A stretch of DNA of 35,093 nt from Candidatus Methylomirabilota bacterium (GCA_016207095.1 JACQQF010000005.1:1-35093); one strand, 5' to 3'. Numbered from the stretch's first letter, positions 10,564-19,100 are shown. Numbers and translations: made by a program. Notes: generated by a model not told the origin, from the sequence alone.

Positions 10564-10589
10564 AAGCTGATAGCTGAATGCTGATAGCT
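10545..10589 (+). repeat. Heptanucleotide right-arm array overlapping the four-helix-bundle stop
   Basis: Six units of the GCTGANN class, with no left arm, overlap the gene's last codons and run to within six nt of the cheB start. They are complementary to the left-arm units at 10013-10039 and 10095-10129, so the whole gene could be enclosed in a stem. Confidence 0.85.
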
Positions 10590-10594
10590 TCCCT

Positions 10595-11665
10595 ATGATA
10601 CGCGTTCTTGTAGTCGACGATTCGGCGACCGTGCGGGAGCACCTCGCGTACTTGCTCGGTCAAGACCCCGCGATAGAGGTGGTGGGCACGGCCCGGGATG
10701 GCCTCGAGGCTGTAGACCAGGCCGAACGGCTCAAACCCGGCGTCATCGTGATGGACGTCCACATGCCCCGGATGAGCGGCTATGAGGCGACCCGTCAGAT
10801 CATGGAGCGTGTTCCCACGCCCATCGTAATGGTCAGCGCCAGTTCCAGCCGGTATGAAGCAGCCACAGCCTTCGAGGCCCTCAAGGCTGGGGCCCTAACC
10901 GTGGTCGAGAAGCCCGGCGGCCCCGATGATCCGGCGCAGGCCGAGAGTGCCAGGCGGCTCGTGGAGACCGTGAAGCTCATGGCGGAGGTGAAGGTGGTCC
11001 GGCGGTGGCCGAGACGCAAGGAACAGGTGTTAGGGGTTAGGGATTGGGGGTTAGTGACGCACCCCCGACCCCTGACGCCCGTCCCCCAACCCCCTTGGAA
11101 GATCCGGCTCATTGCAGTCGGCGGATCCACCGGCGCGCCTCAGGTGGTCGCCGACATCCTGGCAGGTCTGCCCCACGATCTCGCCGCCCCCATCCTCATC
11201 GTTCAACACATCGCGGCGGGGTTCACAGCGGGGTTTGCCGAATGGCTCGCCCAGGGGACTCGCCTCACGGTGAAGCTGGCGGAGCCGGGAGAAGCGAGCC
11301 GGCCTGGCACTGTCTACCTCGCGCCGGAGGGCTCTCAGATGGGGATCACAAAGGATGGCCGGATCCGGTTGACGAGGGGGCCGACCGATGATGGCTTCTG
11401 CCCATCGGCTTCCTATCTCTTTCAGTCAGCGGCGGAGGCCTACGGCCGATCCGCCATCGGCATCCTCCTTACTGGGATGGGGCGGGACGGCGCGGCGGGT
11501 CTCAAGCAGCTCCGGGAGGCGGGCGGGGTGACCATCGCCCAGGATGAGGAGAGCTGCGTAATTTTCGGGATGCCACAGGAGGCGATTCGCCAAGGGGCGG
11601 TCGAGCATGTGCTCTCCCCGGAGCAGATCGTCGGAGCGGTCCGCTCTCTGGTAAGCCACGGCTAG
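10595..11665 (+). CDS. cheB: Chemotaxis response regulator protein-glutamate methylesterase CheB
   Basis: CheB demethylates (and deamidates) receptor glutamates to reset MCP sensitivity; CheA phosphorylates its receiver. The 356 residues comprise a receiver (1-125; VVDDS, Asp54 in VIVMDVHMPRMSGYEA, PTPIVMVSA, Lys107 in EKPGG) and a methylesterase domain from about 168. The catalytic triad is visible: Ser178 in GGSTGA, His205 in VQHI and Asp298 in TGMGRDGA. The linker (about 145-168) is encoded by another heptanucleotide hairpin (11026-11095) but keeps the frame. A partner CheR is not in the window. The ATG lies six nt after the repeat array, with no clear Shine-Dalgarno, so expression may depend on coupling to the upstream gene. 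Confidence 0.97.
   Translation: MIRVLVVDDSATVREHLAYLLGQDPAIEVVGTARDGLEAVDQAERLKPGVIVMDVHMPRMSGYEATRQIMERVPTPIVMVSASSSRYEAATAFEALKAGALTVVEKPGGPDDPAQAESARRLVETVKLMAEVKVVRRWPRRKEQVLGVRDWGLVTHPRPLTPVPQPPWKIRLIAVGGSTGAPQVVADILAGLPHDLAAPILIVQHIAAGFTAGFAEWLAQGTRLTVKLAEPGEASRPGTVYLAPEGSQMGITKDGRIRLTRGPTDDGFCPSASYLFQSAAEAYGRSAIGILLTGMGRDGAAGLKQLREAGGVTIAQDEESCVIFGMPQEAIRQGAVEHVLSPEQIVGAVRSLVSHG
11026..11095 (+). repeat. In-frame G-rich/C-rich heptanucleotide hairpin in cheB linker
   Basis: Left arm: GGGGTTA (11033-11039), GGGATTG and GGGGTTA in perfect 7-nt register. Right arm (about 11061-11095): C-rich units ending CCCCCAACCCC, complementary to the left arm. It encodes the receiver-esterase linker (VLGVRDWGLVTHPRPLTP). 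It is a different heptamer family from the TCAGCNN arrays but has the same architecture. Confidence 0.85.
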
Positions 11666-11677
11666 GAGGTAACGATC

Positions 11678-13657
11678 ATGGAACGCAAGATCCTCGTCGC
11701 AGAGGACAGCCCGACCCAGGCCGAGCGCGTCCGCCTTCTCCTGGAAGGCGAGGGCTACCGGGTGGAGCTAGCTAATAATGGCCGGGAGGGACTCGAGAGG
11801 GTTCGATCAGCGCCACCTGATCTCATCATCTCCGACGTCGTCATGCCCGAGATGGATGGCTACACCTTCTGCCGAGCGGTGAAGTCCGCCCAGGAAACGA
11901 GGCGGATCCCGTTCGTGCTCCTCACCGAACGAAGGACCCCTTTGGACATCCTCAAGGGCCTGGAGCGAGGAGCCGATAACTTCATCACGAAGCCGTTCGA
12001 GGACGAGTACCTTTTGGAGCGCGTGCGTCGGATCTTCGACCACCTAGAACTTCGGAAAAAGGGCCAACTCGAGGTAGAGGTCGCCGTGCGTGTGGGCGAC
12101 CGACAAATGGTCATCTCCACCGACAAGCAGCAGATCATCGAGCTGCTGTTTGCCAACTTTGAGGAAATTTGCCAACTGAACGATCAACTCGAGGACACGC
12201 AGAAAAGCCTGGAGGAGCACGCCAGAAACCTCGAAGCGCAGGTCCAGGAACGCACCCAGCAACTCCGGCACCAGCAGGAGACGCTGCAGGCACTCTACCA
12301 AGCGAGCCTCGAGATCCAAGCGCCGCTTGCACTCCAGGAGCGGCTCGAGCGCCTCCTCCAGACCGCCAAAACGGTGTTGTCGCTGGATCGCGTCAGCATC
12401 CTCCTGGCTGATCCTGATGGCCAGTGGCTCCAGGCGGTAGCGACCCTGGCGGTGGAGGAACCCCTGGAGGCGATCCGAGTCCCGATCGGACCGGAAGGGC
12501 GTGGGCTCGCCCAGGCCTACCAGACTCAGCAGATGGTCGTCTGGGATGGCCGGAGCCGGGTCCCCGCACCGCTCCGGCTCCAGTCCCCCTACGACCGGAT
12601 CGAGGCCTTCCGCTCCCAGGTTTTCGCGATCGCGCCCCTGGTGGTCCAGGGCCGGGCGATCGGGGTGCTGGGAGCGGATCGGAAGCACAACCGGCGGCCG
12701 TTCGACCCTCCCACACGGGAACTGCTCCAGCTCCTAGCGGCCCAGGCCGCCCTGGCGATCGACCAGGCCAGACTCTATGAGGCGCAGCGTACGACGGCTA
12801 TCCAACTCGAAGCCACGGTGGAGGACCGAACCCAGGAACTCACGGCGGCCAACGTCCGCCTGCAGGAAGCCTCCCGCCACAAGTCCGAGTTCCTGGCCAA
12901 CATGTCCCATGAACTGCGCACGCCTCTTAATTCGGTCATCGGCTTCTCCGAACTCCTGCTTGATCGGACGGTGGGCACGCTAAACGAGAAGCAGACCCGC
13001 TTCCTTACCAATATCCAGAACAGCGGCAAACATCTTGTCCAGCTCATCAGCGACATCCTGGATCTTTCCAAGGTCGAGGCGGGGAAGGTTGTCCTCCGGG
13101 TCGAACCGCTGCCGGTCGCAATGACCCTGGAGGACATCCTGGTCATCGCCCGAGGTCTCGCCCACAAGGAGAGACAAACCGTCGAGACTCAGATCGATCC
13201 CGATCTCCCACCGCTTCAGGCCGACCCGGTCCGTTTCAAGCAGATCCTCTTCAACCTGCTGAGCAACGCGATCAAGTTCACCCCGGATGGCGGGCGGGTG
13301 ATTGTGACTGCCCGCCGAGTTCCGAGTGCCGAGTCCGGAGTGCGGAGTGGGGTCGATAGCACGTCGCACGTCGCACGTCGCACGTCGGACCCTGGCGAGT
13401 TCATCGAGATCGCCGTGGCCGACACCGGGATCGGGATCAAGGCCGAGGACCTACCCCGCCTCTTCCAGGAGTTCATGCGGCTTGAAGCCGCGGCGACCAA
13501 GCGCTACGAGGGGACCGGCCTCGGGCTCGCCCTGACCCGGCGCCTCGTGGAGCTGCACGGGGGCCGGATCTGGGCCGAGTCGGCCGGCGAGGGACTCGGG
13601 AGCACCTTCACGCTCGTCCTGCCGTTCGACGGCCCCGGGGAGGCTCGAGAGTCGTGA
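11678..13657 (+). CDS. Hybrid histidine kinase REC-GAF-HisKA-HATPase
   Basis: A soluble 659-residue kinase. Order: receiver 1-125 (AEDSP, Asp53 in LIISDVVMPEMDGY, Lys in ITKPFED); a coiled coil about 165-210; GAF about 215-375 (LDRVSILLADPDG to VLGADRKH); a second short coiled coil; DHp with MSHELRTP (His411); ATPase with NLLSNAIKF, DTGIGI and GTGLGLALTRRLVELHGG. An N-terminal receiver makes this a phosphorelay kinase that can be modulated by upstream kinases such as CheA-REC. The GAF-to-end block is a close paralogue of the end of the 14874 kinase. Residues 547-570, between the N-box strand and G1, come from a heptanucleotide element. AGGAGG at 11665-11670 overlaps the cheB stop, implying one operon. 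Confidence 0.95.
   Translation: MERKILVAEDSPTQAERVRLLLEGEGYRVELANNGREGLERVRSAPPDLIISDVVMPEMDGYTFCRAVKSAQETRRIPFVLLTERRTPLDILKGLERGADNFITKPFEDEYLLERVRRIFDHLELRKKGQLEVEVAVRVGDRQMVISTDKQQIIELLFANFEEICQLNDQLEDTQKSLEEHARNLEAQVQERTQQLRHQQETLQALYQASLEIQAPLALQERLERLLQTAKTVLSLDRVSILLADPDGQWLQAVATLAVEEPLEAIRVPIGPEGRGLAQAYQTQQMVVWDGRSRVPAPLRLQSPYDRIEAFRSQVFAIAPLVVQGRAIGVLGADRKHNRRPFDPPTRELLQLLAAQAALAIDQARLYEAQRTTAIQLEATVEDRTQELTAANVRLQEASRHKSEFLANMSHELRTPLNSVIGFSELLLDRTVGTLNEKQTRFLTNIQNSGKHLVQLISDILDLSKVEAGKVVLRVEPLPVAMTLEDILVIARGLAHKERQTVETQIDPDLPPLQADPVRFKQILFNLLSNAIKFTPDGGRVIVTARRVPSAESGVRSGVDSTSHVARRTSDPGEFIEIAVADTGIGIKAEDLPRLFQEFMRLEAAATKRYEGTGLGLALTRRLVELHGGRIWAESAGEGLGSTFTLVLPFDGPGEARES
13317..13388 (+). 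repeat. In-frame heptanucleotide element in the kinase ATPase domain
   Basis: Four units of CGAGTGC/GGAGTGC type (13323-13350) are followed by four tandem ACGTCGC-type units (13361-13388), with imperfect complementarity between the two arrays. It encodes PSAESGVRSG and STSHVARRTSD. The same position in the paralogous kinase carries the matching element 17691-17759. Confidence 0.85.
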
Positions 13658-13742
13658 GTGAGAACGGAGGATTGGTGATGGTTGCGTGGTGCTCAAAGGG
13701 CGTCCACGTAGTGTGCTTGATATGAGCCCGTGAGGTGGGACC

Positions 13743-14123
13743 GTGAGTCGGCGTGTGTTGGTGGTAGAGGATAACCCGGTGAACCTGGAACTGATCACCG
13801 AGGTGCTGGAGCAGGAGGGCTGCCAGGTCCTCACGACCCACTCCGCCGAGGCCGGCCTTCGCCTCGCGGCGGCTGAGCGGCCGGACCTGATCCTGATGGA
13901 CCTCCAGCTCCTGGACATGACGGGGTACGAAGCCACCCGCCGGCTCAAGGCTAGTCCGGCCACGGTGGCCATCCCCGTCCTCGTCCTTACGGCCTTCGCC
14001 ATGGAGGGCGACGACCTCAAGGCGCGTGAGGCCGGGTGCGACGGGTACCTGACGAAGCCGCTGGACCTGCGTGCCTTCCGGGACACCCTGGACCAGTTGC
14101 TTCCACCAGGCCCTGCGAAGTAG
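13743..14123 (+). CDS. Single-domain response regulator (DivK-like)
   Basis: A 126-residue receiver starting at GTG 13743 with GAGGTGGG about five nt upstream; the fold starts at this codon, so no longer start is needed. It has VVEDN, phosphoacceptor Asp53 (LILMDLQLLDMTGYEA), Thr in VLTAF and Lys in LTKPLD. The usual Pro after the aspartate loop is replaced (LQLLD instead of the common LP). It closely resembles the receiver at 5901 and the last receiver of the 27072 hybrid kinase. It is the likely phosphoacceptor for the kinase 85 nt upstream. Confidence 0.92.
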   Translation: MSRRVLVVEDNPVNLELITEVLEQEGCQVLTTHSAEAGLRLAAAERPDLILMDLQLLDMTGYEATRRLKASPATVAIPVLVLTAFAMEGDDLKAREAGCDGYLTKPLDLRAFRDTLDQLLPPGPAK

Positions 14124-14401
14124 CAAGCGGCGTGAGGATTCAGCTTCAAGGCATGTTCTCGATCGCCGTGCCTCATATGGTTGATCTACACAGATCAGGA
14201 CGGTCGCCTCGTAAAGATGGACTGCCTTGACTTCCCGCTGGATCGGAGATACAAATGTCCAGAGGAAGAATCACTCGGGGCTAACGAAGCAACCCCATCC
14301 CATTCGACGCGCGATCGTATTATCGTGGATGGTTGTTCAGGGTGTAGGGGCGGCGGGCATGGGTCCTCGATGTCCCTTGGCCGCGGGCTGAGGAGGTGAC
14401 G
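14124..14401 (+). other. Intergenic region, possible decayed coding sequence
   Basis: This 278-nt gap contains no confident gene. One frame is open from 14181 to 14399 (IYTDQDGRLVKMDCLDF and onward) and looks mildly protein-like at first, but it lacks a good start and becomes low-complexity Gly/Ser/Arg. I see no terminator. GAGGAGG at 14390-14396 serves the next gene. Confidence 0.35.
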
Positions 14402-14773
14402 ATGGAAGGACGGGTGCTGGTCGTGGACGATGAAGCTCAAGCGGTGGAGCTCCTGCGGGAGTTCCTCGGTGCAAAGGGCTACGAGGTAATTACCGCAAGT
14501 GATGGCGCCGAGGCCCTGCGGAAAGTGAAGGAGGAGCGGCCCCATCTGATCCTCCTGGACGTGCGGATGCCGAAGATAGACGGCCTCGAGGTCCTCCGCC
14601 GGCTCCGGGAGATCGACAAGGAGGTCGGCGTGATCATGATCACGGGCGTCAACGAGCAGGAGATCGCGCGGCAAGCGATGGCGCTGGGGGCGTTCGACTA
14701 CATCGTGAAACCCCTGGACCTCCCCTACTTGGAGCAGAGCCTGTGGTACAAGATCACCACCATGACCCTGTGA
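14402..14773 (+). CDS. Single-domain response regulator
   Basis: A 123-residue receiver with VVDDE, phosphoacceptor Asp53 (LILLDVRMPKIDGLE), Thr in MITGV and Lys in IVKPLD. ATG 14402 is chosen because GAGGAGG lies about five nt upstream; an in-frame GTG at 14396 overlaps that site. AFDYIVKPLDLPYLEQ is typical of receivers seen on NtrC-like or FrzZ-like proteins, but no output domain follows. It stands 100 nt before the MEDS kinase start and may be its partner. Confidence 0.92.
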   Translation: MEGRVLVVDDEAQAVELLREFLGAKGYEVITASDGAEALRKVKEERPHLILLDVRMPKIDGLEVLRRLREIDKEVGVIMITGVNEQEIARQAMALGAFDYIVKPLDLPYLEQSLWYKITTMTL

Positions 14774-14873
14774 AAGGCCGGATACAGGTCATGTGCAGCA
14801 AGGTCGTAATCATGAAATGGGGAGCGATTGTCCGCGCGGTGCTGGGGCACCGCGTCTCAACCCAGAGGTCCTT

Positions 14874-17800
14874 ATGAGTAGCGATCTGGAGCGGCAGCTC
14901 GCCGAACTCAAGCAAGGCGAGCACCTCTGCCTGATCTACGAGACCGTCGCCGAACAGTGGTCGGCCATCATTCCGTATATGACGGCCGGCCTCGACCGAG
15001 GTGAGTGCTGCGTCTATATCGCTGACGACGCCACCACTGAGCGGGCGGCTCAGGCCCTGGCGGGCGCCGGGGTGGATGTCCCAAAGGCACTCGAGCGGGG
15101 CGCACTCGTCATGTTGACCAAGAAGGACGCCTACGTGCGCGGGGGGCGGTTCGATCCCGACGCAATGCTCGGGCTCTGGCGCCAGTTGGTAGAGCGGGCC
15201 CTCGCGACAGGCTTTACGGGGGTTCGGGCCACCGGCGAGATGACCTGGGCGCTGGGGCCGGAGGAGGGTTGCGCCCGGCTGATCGAGTACGAGGCCAAGC
15301 TGAATGCTTTTTTGCCAGGCAGCAACGTGCTCGCCGTCTGCCAGTACCACCGACCCCGATTCGCTCCAGCCGTCATCCGCGATGTGCTGCGCACCCATCC
15401 GACGGCCATTCTGGGCGGGCGGGTGTGCCCAAACCTGTACTACGAATCGCCCGATCTGGTGCTTGGCCAGCTCTCCGAGGCGGATCGGGTGGACCGGATG
15501 ATTGCGAACCTGCAGCGGGTGCGGATTGCGGAGGCAGCACTGCGGGAGAGCGAGGATCGCTACCGGTCGCTGGTCGAGAATGCGCCGATATGTATCCACG
15601 AGATCGATTCCGCTGGACGTCTGATCTCGATGAATCTAGCCGGTCTCAAAATGATGGGGGCCACCGATGAAGGCCAGGTGTGCGGGATGGCGTATCTCGA
15701 TGTAGTGTCTCGCGCGGACCGGTCGCGTGTGGACGGCCTCCTGGCTCGCGCGTTCGCGGGAGAATCATCGGAGTTCGAGTTCGTCACCGCCAATGAGGAC
15801 GAGCCGCGCATCCTCGCTTCATGTTTCGTCCCCCTCAGAGAGAAAAAGGGCCCGGTCCAACAAATCATGGGCATCACGCAGGACATCACCGAGCGCAAGC
15901 GGGCGGAGGAGGCACTGACCCTGTTCCGCTCCCTCATCGACCACACGAACGATGCGATCGAGGTCGTTGATCCGGACACGGGGCGCTTCCTCGACGTGAA
16001 TGAGCATGCTTGCCTGGCCCACGGCTACACCCGCGAGGAGTACCTAGCCCTCAGCGTCCCCGACATCGACCCCGTGGTGGGCACCCGACCCTGGGCGGAG
16101 ATCAGGGAGGAAGTGCGGCGCTCCGGCTCCCACCTCTACGACACTCAACACCGGCGTAAGGATGGCTCCGTGTTCCCCGTCGAAGTCAACGCCACCTACA
16201 TCTGCCTGGACCGCGATTACATGATTGCGGTGGTTCGCGACATCACCGAGCGCAAGCAAGCTGAAGAGCAGATTCTCCGTGGAAAGAAATTTTCCGAGAT
16301 GCTGATCAATAGCAGTGTTGATGGCATCCTCGCGTTTGACCTCGATTGTCGCTACACCACCTGGAATCCGGGGATGGAGCGTATATCAGGCGTCAGTGGA
16401 GAAAAGTGTCTCGGCAGATGCGCGTTTGATGTATTCCCATTTTTGAAGGAAACCGGCGAGGACCGATATTTCTACGCAGCGCTTGAAGGTAGAACCGCCA
16501 TCGCGAAGGACAGGCCCTACAACGTGCCGGAGACCAGTCGAGCAGGATTTTTTGAAGGGTACTATTCCCCTCTACGCGGCGGGTCCGGAGAAATCGTGGG
16601 GGGCCTAGCCATCATTCGCGACATCACCGAGCGCAAGCGGGCGGCGGAGGTGATCCAGGCGCTCTATCGGGCGAGCCTGCAGATGCAGGAACCGCTGGAT
16701 CTCCAGAAACGGCTTGACCGCATCCTCGAGGTGGCACACAAGGTGTTGGGGCTGGACCGGGTCAACATCCTCCTCGCCGATCCTGTGGGCGAGTGGTTAG
16801 AGGCGGTGGCGAGCCTGGGGACTGAGGAACCCCTCAAGGCGATCCGGGTTCCGATCGGGCCGGAAGGGGGCGGGTTGGTCGAGGCCTACCTCTCACGGCG
16901 GCCGATCATCTGGAACGGGGAGGGTCCAGTTCCAGAGCCGATCCGGCTGCGCCCTCCTTACGACCGGATCGAGGCCCTCCGGTCCAAGATCTTTGCCAAC
17001 GTGCCCCTAGTGGTCCAGGGCCGCGCGATCGGGGTTCTGGGGGCGGATCGGAAACACACTCGGCGGCCGTTTGATGCATCGATGCTGGAGCTCCTCCAGC
17101 TATTTGCTGGCCAAGCGGCGCTCGCCATCGAGCACGGCCGCCTCTACGAAGCGCAACGCACGGCGGCCATCCAGCTCGAGGCCAAGGTGGAGGCGCGAAC
17201 CCGCGAGCTCCAGGCGGCGATGCGCCAGGCCGAGGAAGCCTCCCACCACAAGTCCCGGTTCCTGGCCAACATGTCCCACGAGCTGCGCACGCCCCTCAAC
17301 TCGGTCATCGGCTTCTCCGACCTCTTGCTCGGGCAGACCACGGGCCCCCTGAACGAGAGGCAGGCCCGCTTCCTGGCCAACATCGGCAGCAGCGGCAAGC
17401 AACTCCTCGCCCTCGTCACCGACCTCCTGGACCTCTCGAAGGTAGAGGCCGGGAAGCTGGAGTTGCGGGCTCAACCCTTCGCTCTCCGAGAAGCTCTTGA
17501 GGACGTACTCCACGCCATCCGCCTCCAGGCTGAGGCCAAGCAGCAGCTCCTTCACCATCACGTCGCCGACGATCTCTCAACCATCGTGGCTGACCAAGTC
17601 CGGGTCAAACAGATCCTCTACAACCTCCTCTCGAACGCCATAAAGTTCACCCCCACCGGCGGGTCCATCACCGTCACCGCCCGCCGCGTTACGAGTGCGG
17701 AGTGCGGAGTACGGAGTGAGACCAATCGCACCTCGCACCTCGCACCTCGCACGTCGCATGACGGCGATTACGTAGAACTCGCCGTGGCTGATACGGGGAT

Positions 17801-18014
17801 CGGGATCAAGGCTGAAGATCTATCGAAGTTGTTCCAGCTATTCACGCAACTGGAGCACACCCTCACGAAATCGGCCCAGGGGACCGGGCTCGGCCTGGCC
17901 TTGACGAGGAACCTCGTCGAGCTGCACGGCGGGACGATCTGGGCCGAGTCGGCAGGGGAAGGCCGGGGGAGCACCTTCACGATCTGGCTCCCCCTGACGT
18001 CGCCCGGGTCCTGA
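14874..18014 (+). CDS. Histidine kinase MEDS-PAS-PAS-PAS-GAF-HisKA-HATPase
   Basis: A 1046-residue soluble kinase. The N-terminal ~200 residues form a MEDS domain (KQGEHLCLIYE, CCVYIADD, RATGEMTWAL, CQYHRPRF), a sensory module found in DcmR-like regulators and many methanogen/methylotroph proteins. Three PAS domains follow (about 230-345, 350-465, 470-590), each ending in DITERKRAE or a variant; then GAF (about 600-765), DHp with MSHELRTP (His802) and ATPase (NLLSNAIKF, DTGIGI, GTGLGLALTRNLVELHGG). Start ATG 14874 has AGAGG upstream; GTG 14793 would add 27 residues outside the fold. The third PAS is markedly lower in GC than its neighbours. Residues 940-962 derive from a heptanucleotide element. 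The GAF-to-end block parallels the 11678 kinase. The MEDS ligand is unknown. Confidence 0.95.
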   Translation: MSSDLERQLAELKQGEHLCLIYETVAEQWSAIIPYMTAGLDRGECCVYIADDATTERAAQALAGAGVDVPKALERGALVMLTKKDAYVRGGRFDPDAMLGLWRQLVERALATGFTGVRATGEMTWALGPEEGCARLIEYEAKLNAFLPGSNVLAVCQYHRPRFAPAVIRDVLRTHPTAILGGRVCPNLYYESPDLVLGQLSEADRVDRMIANLQRVRIAEAALRESEDRYRSLVENAPICIHEIDSAGRLISMNLAGLKMMGATDEGQVCGMAYLDVVSRADRSRVDGLLARAFAGESSEFEFVTANEDEPRILASCFVPLREKKGPVQQIMGITQDITERKRAEEALTLFRSLIDHTNDAIEVVDPDTGRFLDVNEHACLAHGYTREEYLALSVPDIDPVVGTRPWAEIREEVRRSGSHLYDTQHRRKDGSVFPVEVNATYICLDRDYMIAVVRDITERKQAEEQILRGKKFSEMLINSSVDGILAFDLDCRYTTWNPGMERISGVSGEKCLGRCAFDVFPFLKETGEDRYFYAALEGRTAIAKDRPYNVPETSRAGFFEGYYSPLRGGSGEIVGGLAIIRDITERKRAAEVIQALYRASLQMQEPLDLQKRLDRILEVAHKVLGLDRVNILLADPVGEWLEAVASLGTEEPLKAIRVPIGPEGGGLVEAYLSRRPIIWNGEGPVPEPIRLRPPYDRIEALRSKIFANVPLVVQGRAIGVLGADRKHTRRPFDASMLELLQLFAGQAALAIEHGRLYEAQRTAAIQLEAKVEARTRELQAAMRQAEEASHHKSRFLANMSHELRTPLNSVIGFSDLLLGQTTGPLNERQARFLANIGSSGKQLLALVTDLLDLSKVEAGKLELRAQPFALREALEDVLHAIRLQAEAKQQLLHHHVADDLSTIVADQVRVKQILYNLLSNAIKFTPTGGSITVTARRVTSAECGVRSETNRTSHLAPRTSHDGDYVELAVADTGIGIKAEDLSKLFQLFTQLEHTLTKSAQGTGLGLALTRNLVELHGGTIWAESAGEGRGSTFTIWLPLTSPGS
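15882..16638 (+). repeat. Identical PAS-seam repeats (DITERK coding) inside the MEDS kinase
   Basis: The 19-nt string GACATCACCGAGCGCAAGC occurs three times, at 15882-15900, 16239-16257 and 16620-16638, at the end of each PAS domain. A near copy lies at about 20388-20406 in the 19101 kinase. Such seams could let whole PAS domains be exchanged by homologous recombination. Confidence 0.8.
17691..17759 (+). repeat. In-frame heptanucleotide element in the MEDS kinase ATPase domain
   Basis: Four GGAGTGC-type units (17692-17719) are followed by CACCTCG units and a final CACGTCG unit (to about 17757). It encodes TSAECGVRSE and TSHLAPRTSH at exactly the same point of the fold as the element at 13317-13388, but with different unit variants. 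Confidence 0.85.
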
Positions 18015-18031
18015 GGCGGTGAGGTACGGAC

Positions 18032-19045
18032 ATGCGCATGGCCCTATGGGTGCCTGCGAAGAGGCCTCGGCTCCTCATCGTGGATGACCACGCGCAGAAC
18101 GTCGAGCTGCTGACGGCCCTGATGGAGGCCGAGGGGTATGAGGTCATCTCGGCCGCCGACGGTCTGGAGGCCCTGGCGCATGTGGCGGCGATCCCTCCGG
18201 ACCTGATCCTCCTCGACATCATGATGCCGAAGCTGGACGGCTACGCGGTCTGCCGCCAGCTCAAGGCGAACCCCGAAACCCGCCTGGTGCCGGTCGTCCT
18301 GCTCACGGCCCTGGACGCAGAAGACGCTCGGATCCTGGGGATCGAGGTGGGGGCCGATGACTTTCTCGCGAAGCCGTTCAGCCAGGCGGAGCTGAAGGCC
18401 AGGGTCCGCTCCCTCTTGAAGCTCAAGACCTTCACCGACGAGCTGGAGCACGCCGGGACGATGTTGTTGACACTGGGCCGGACAGTCGAGGCGAAAGACC
18501 CGTACACCCAGGGGCACTGCGAGCGGCTCGCGGCCTACTCGGATGGGCTGGGACGGGTGCTGGGCCTGCCGCCGGACGACCTGACGGCCCTGGACCTCGG
18601 GGGCGCCTTGCACGACCTGGGGAAGATCGGGATTCCGGACGCAATCCTCCTGAAACCGGCTGGACTCAACGAGGCGGAGTGGGTGATCATGCGCCAGCAC
18701 CCGGTCATCGGCGAGCGGATCTGCCTCCCATTGCAATCGCTGAAGCGGGTCCTGCCGATCATCCGCCATCATCACGAACGGTGGGACGGCGGGGGGTATC
18801 CCGACGGCCTCTCGGGACAGGCGATACCGATGACCGCCCGTATCATGCAGGTCGCGGATATCTTCGACGCGTTGACGACCGAGAGACCATACAAGCCTGC
18901 CCTGTCGCAGGCCGCCGCGCTCGCTGCCCTACGGGATGAGGTCGCGCGCGGGTGGCGGGACCCGGCAGTGGTCGAGCCGTTCATCGACCTGATGGAGCGA
19001 GGAGGCCTGACGAAGGTCTCGCAGGCCGGGCGACGCGTCTCCTGA
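18032..19045 (+). CDS. RpfG-type response regulator: receiver plus HD-GYP cyclic-di-GMP phosphodiesterase
   Basis: A 337-residue regulator that, by family, hydrolyses cyclic-di-GMP when its receiver is phosphorylated. The receiver (12-130) has IVDDH, Asp62 (LILLDIMMPKLDGY), Thr in LLTAL and Lys in LAKPFS. The HD-GYP domain (about 145-325) keeps its signature residues: HD in GALHDLGKIGIP, the second His in RQHPVIGE, HHHERWDGGGYPDGLSG, and ADIFDALTTERPYKPALS. ATG 18032 is used; ATG 18038 is equally possible. It lies 17 nt after the MEDS kinase, so that kinase is the natural partner. It is the only cyclic-di-GMP enzyme in the window, and no GGDEF domain is present. Confidence 0.96.
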   Translation: MRMALWVPAKRPRLLIVDDHAQNVELLTALMEAEGYEVISAADGLEALAHVAAIPPDLILLDIMMPKLDGYAVCRQLKANPETRLVPVVLLTALDAEDARILGIEVGADDFLAKPFSQAELKARVRSLLKLKTFTDELEHAGTMLLTLGRTVEAKDPYTQGHCERLAAYSDGLGRVLGLPPDDLTALDLGGALHDLGKIGIPDAILLKPAGLNEAEWVIMRQHPVIGERICLPLQSLKRVLPIIRHHHERWDGGGYPDGLSGQAIPMTARIMQVADIFDALTTERPYKPALSQAAALAALRDEVARGWRDPAVVEPFIDLMERGGLTKVSQAGRRVS

Positions 19046-19100
19046 ACGAGTGATTGTCTGATGCCAGGGCCTCGCCGCAGGTGTTGCGAAGGATCAATCG

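Noticed and set aside
10091..10589. CRISPR array interpretation of the heptanucleotide repeats
   Set aside because: The units are 7 nt, contiguous and degenerate, with no spacers and no cas genes.
14181..14399. Possible 72-codon gene in the gap before the 14402 receiver
   Set aside because: There is no good start or ribosome site, the second half is low-complexity, and no family is recognised. It is kept only as a possible decayed sequence.
14793..14873. Upstream GTG start for the MEDS kinase
   Set aside because: The extra 27 residues fall outside the MEDS fold, and ATG 14874 has a better ribosome site.
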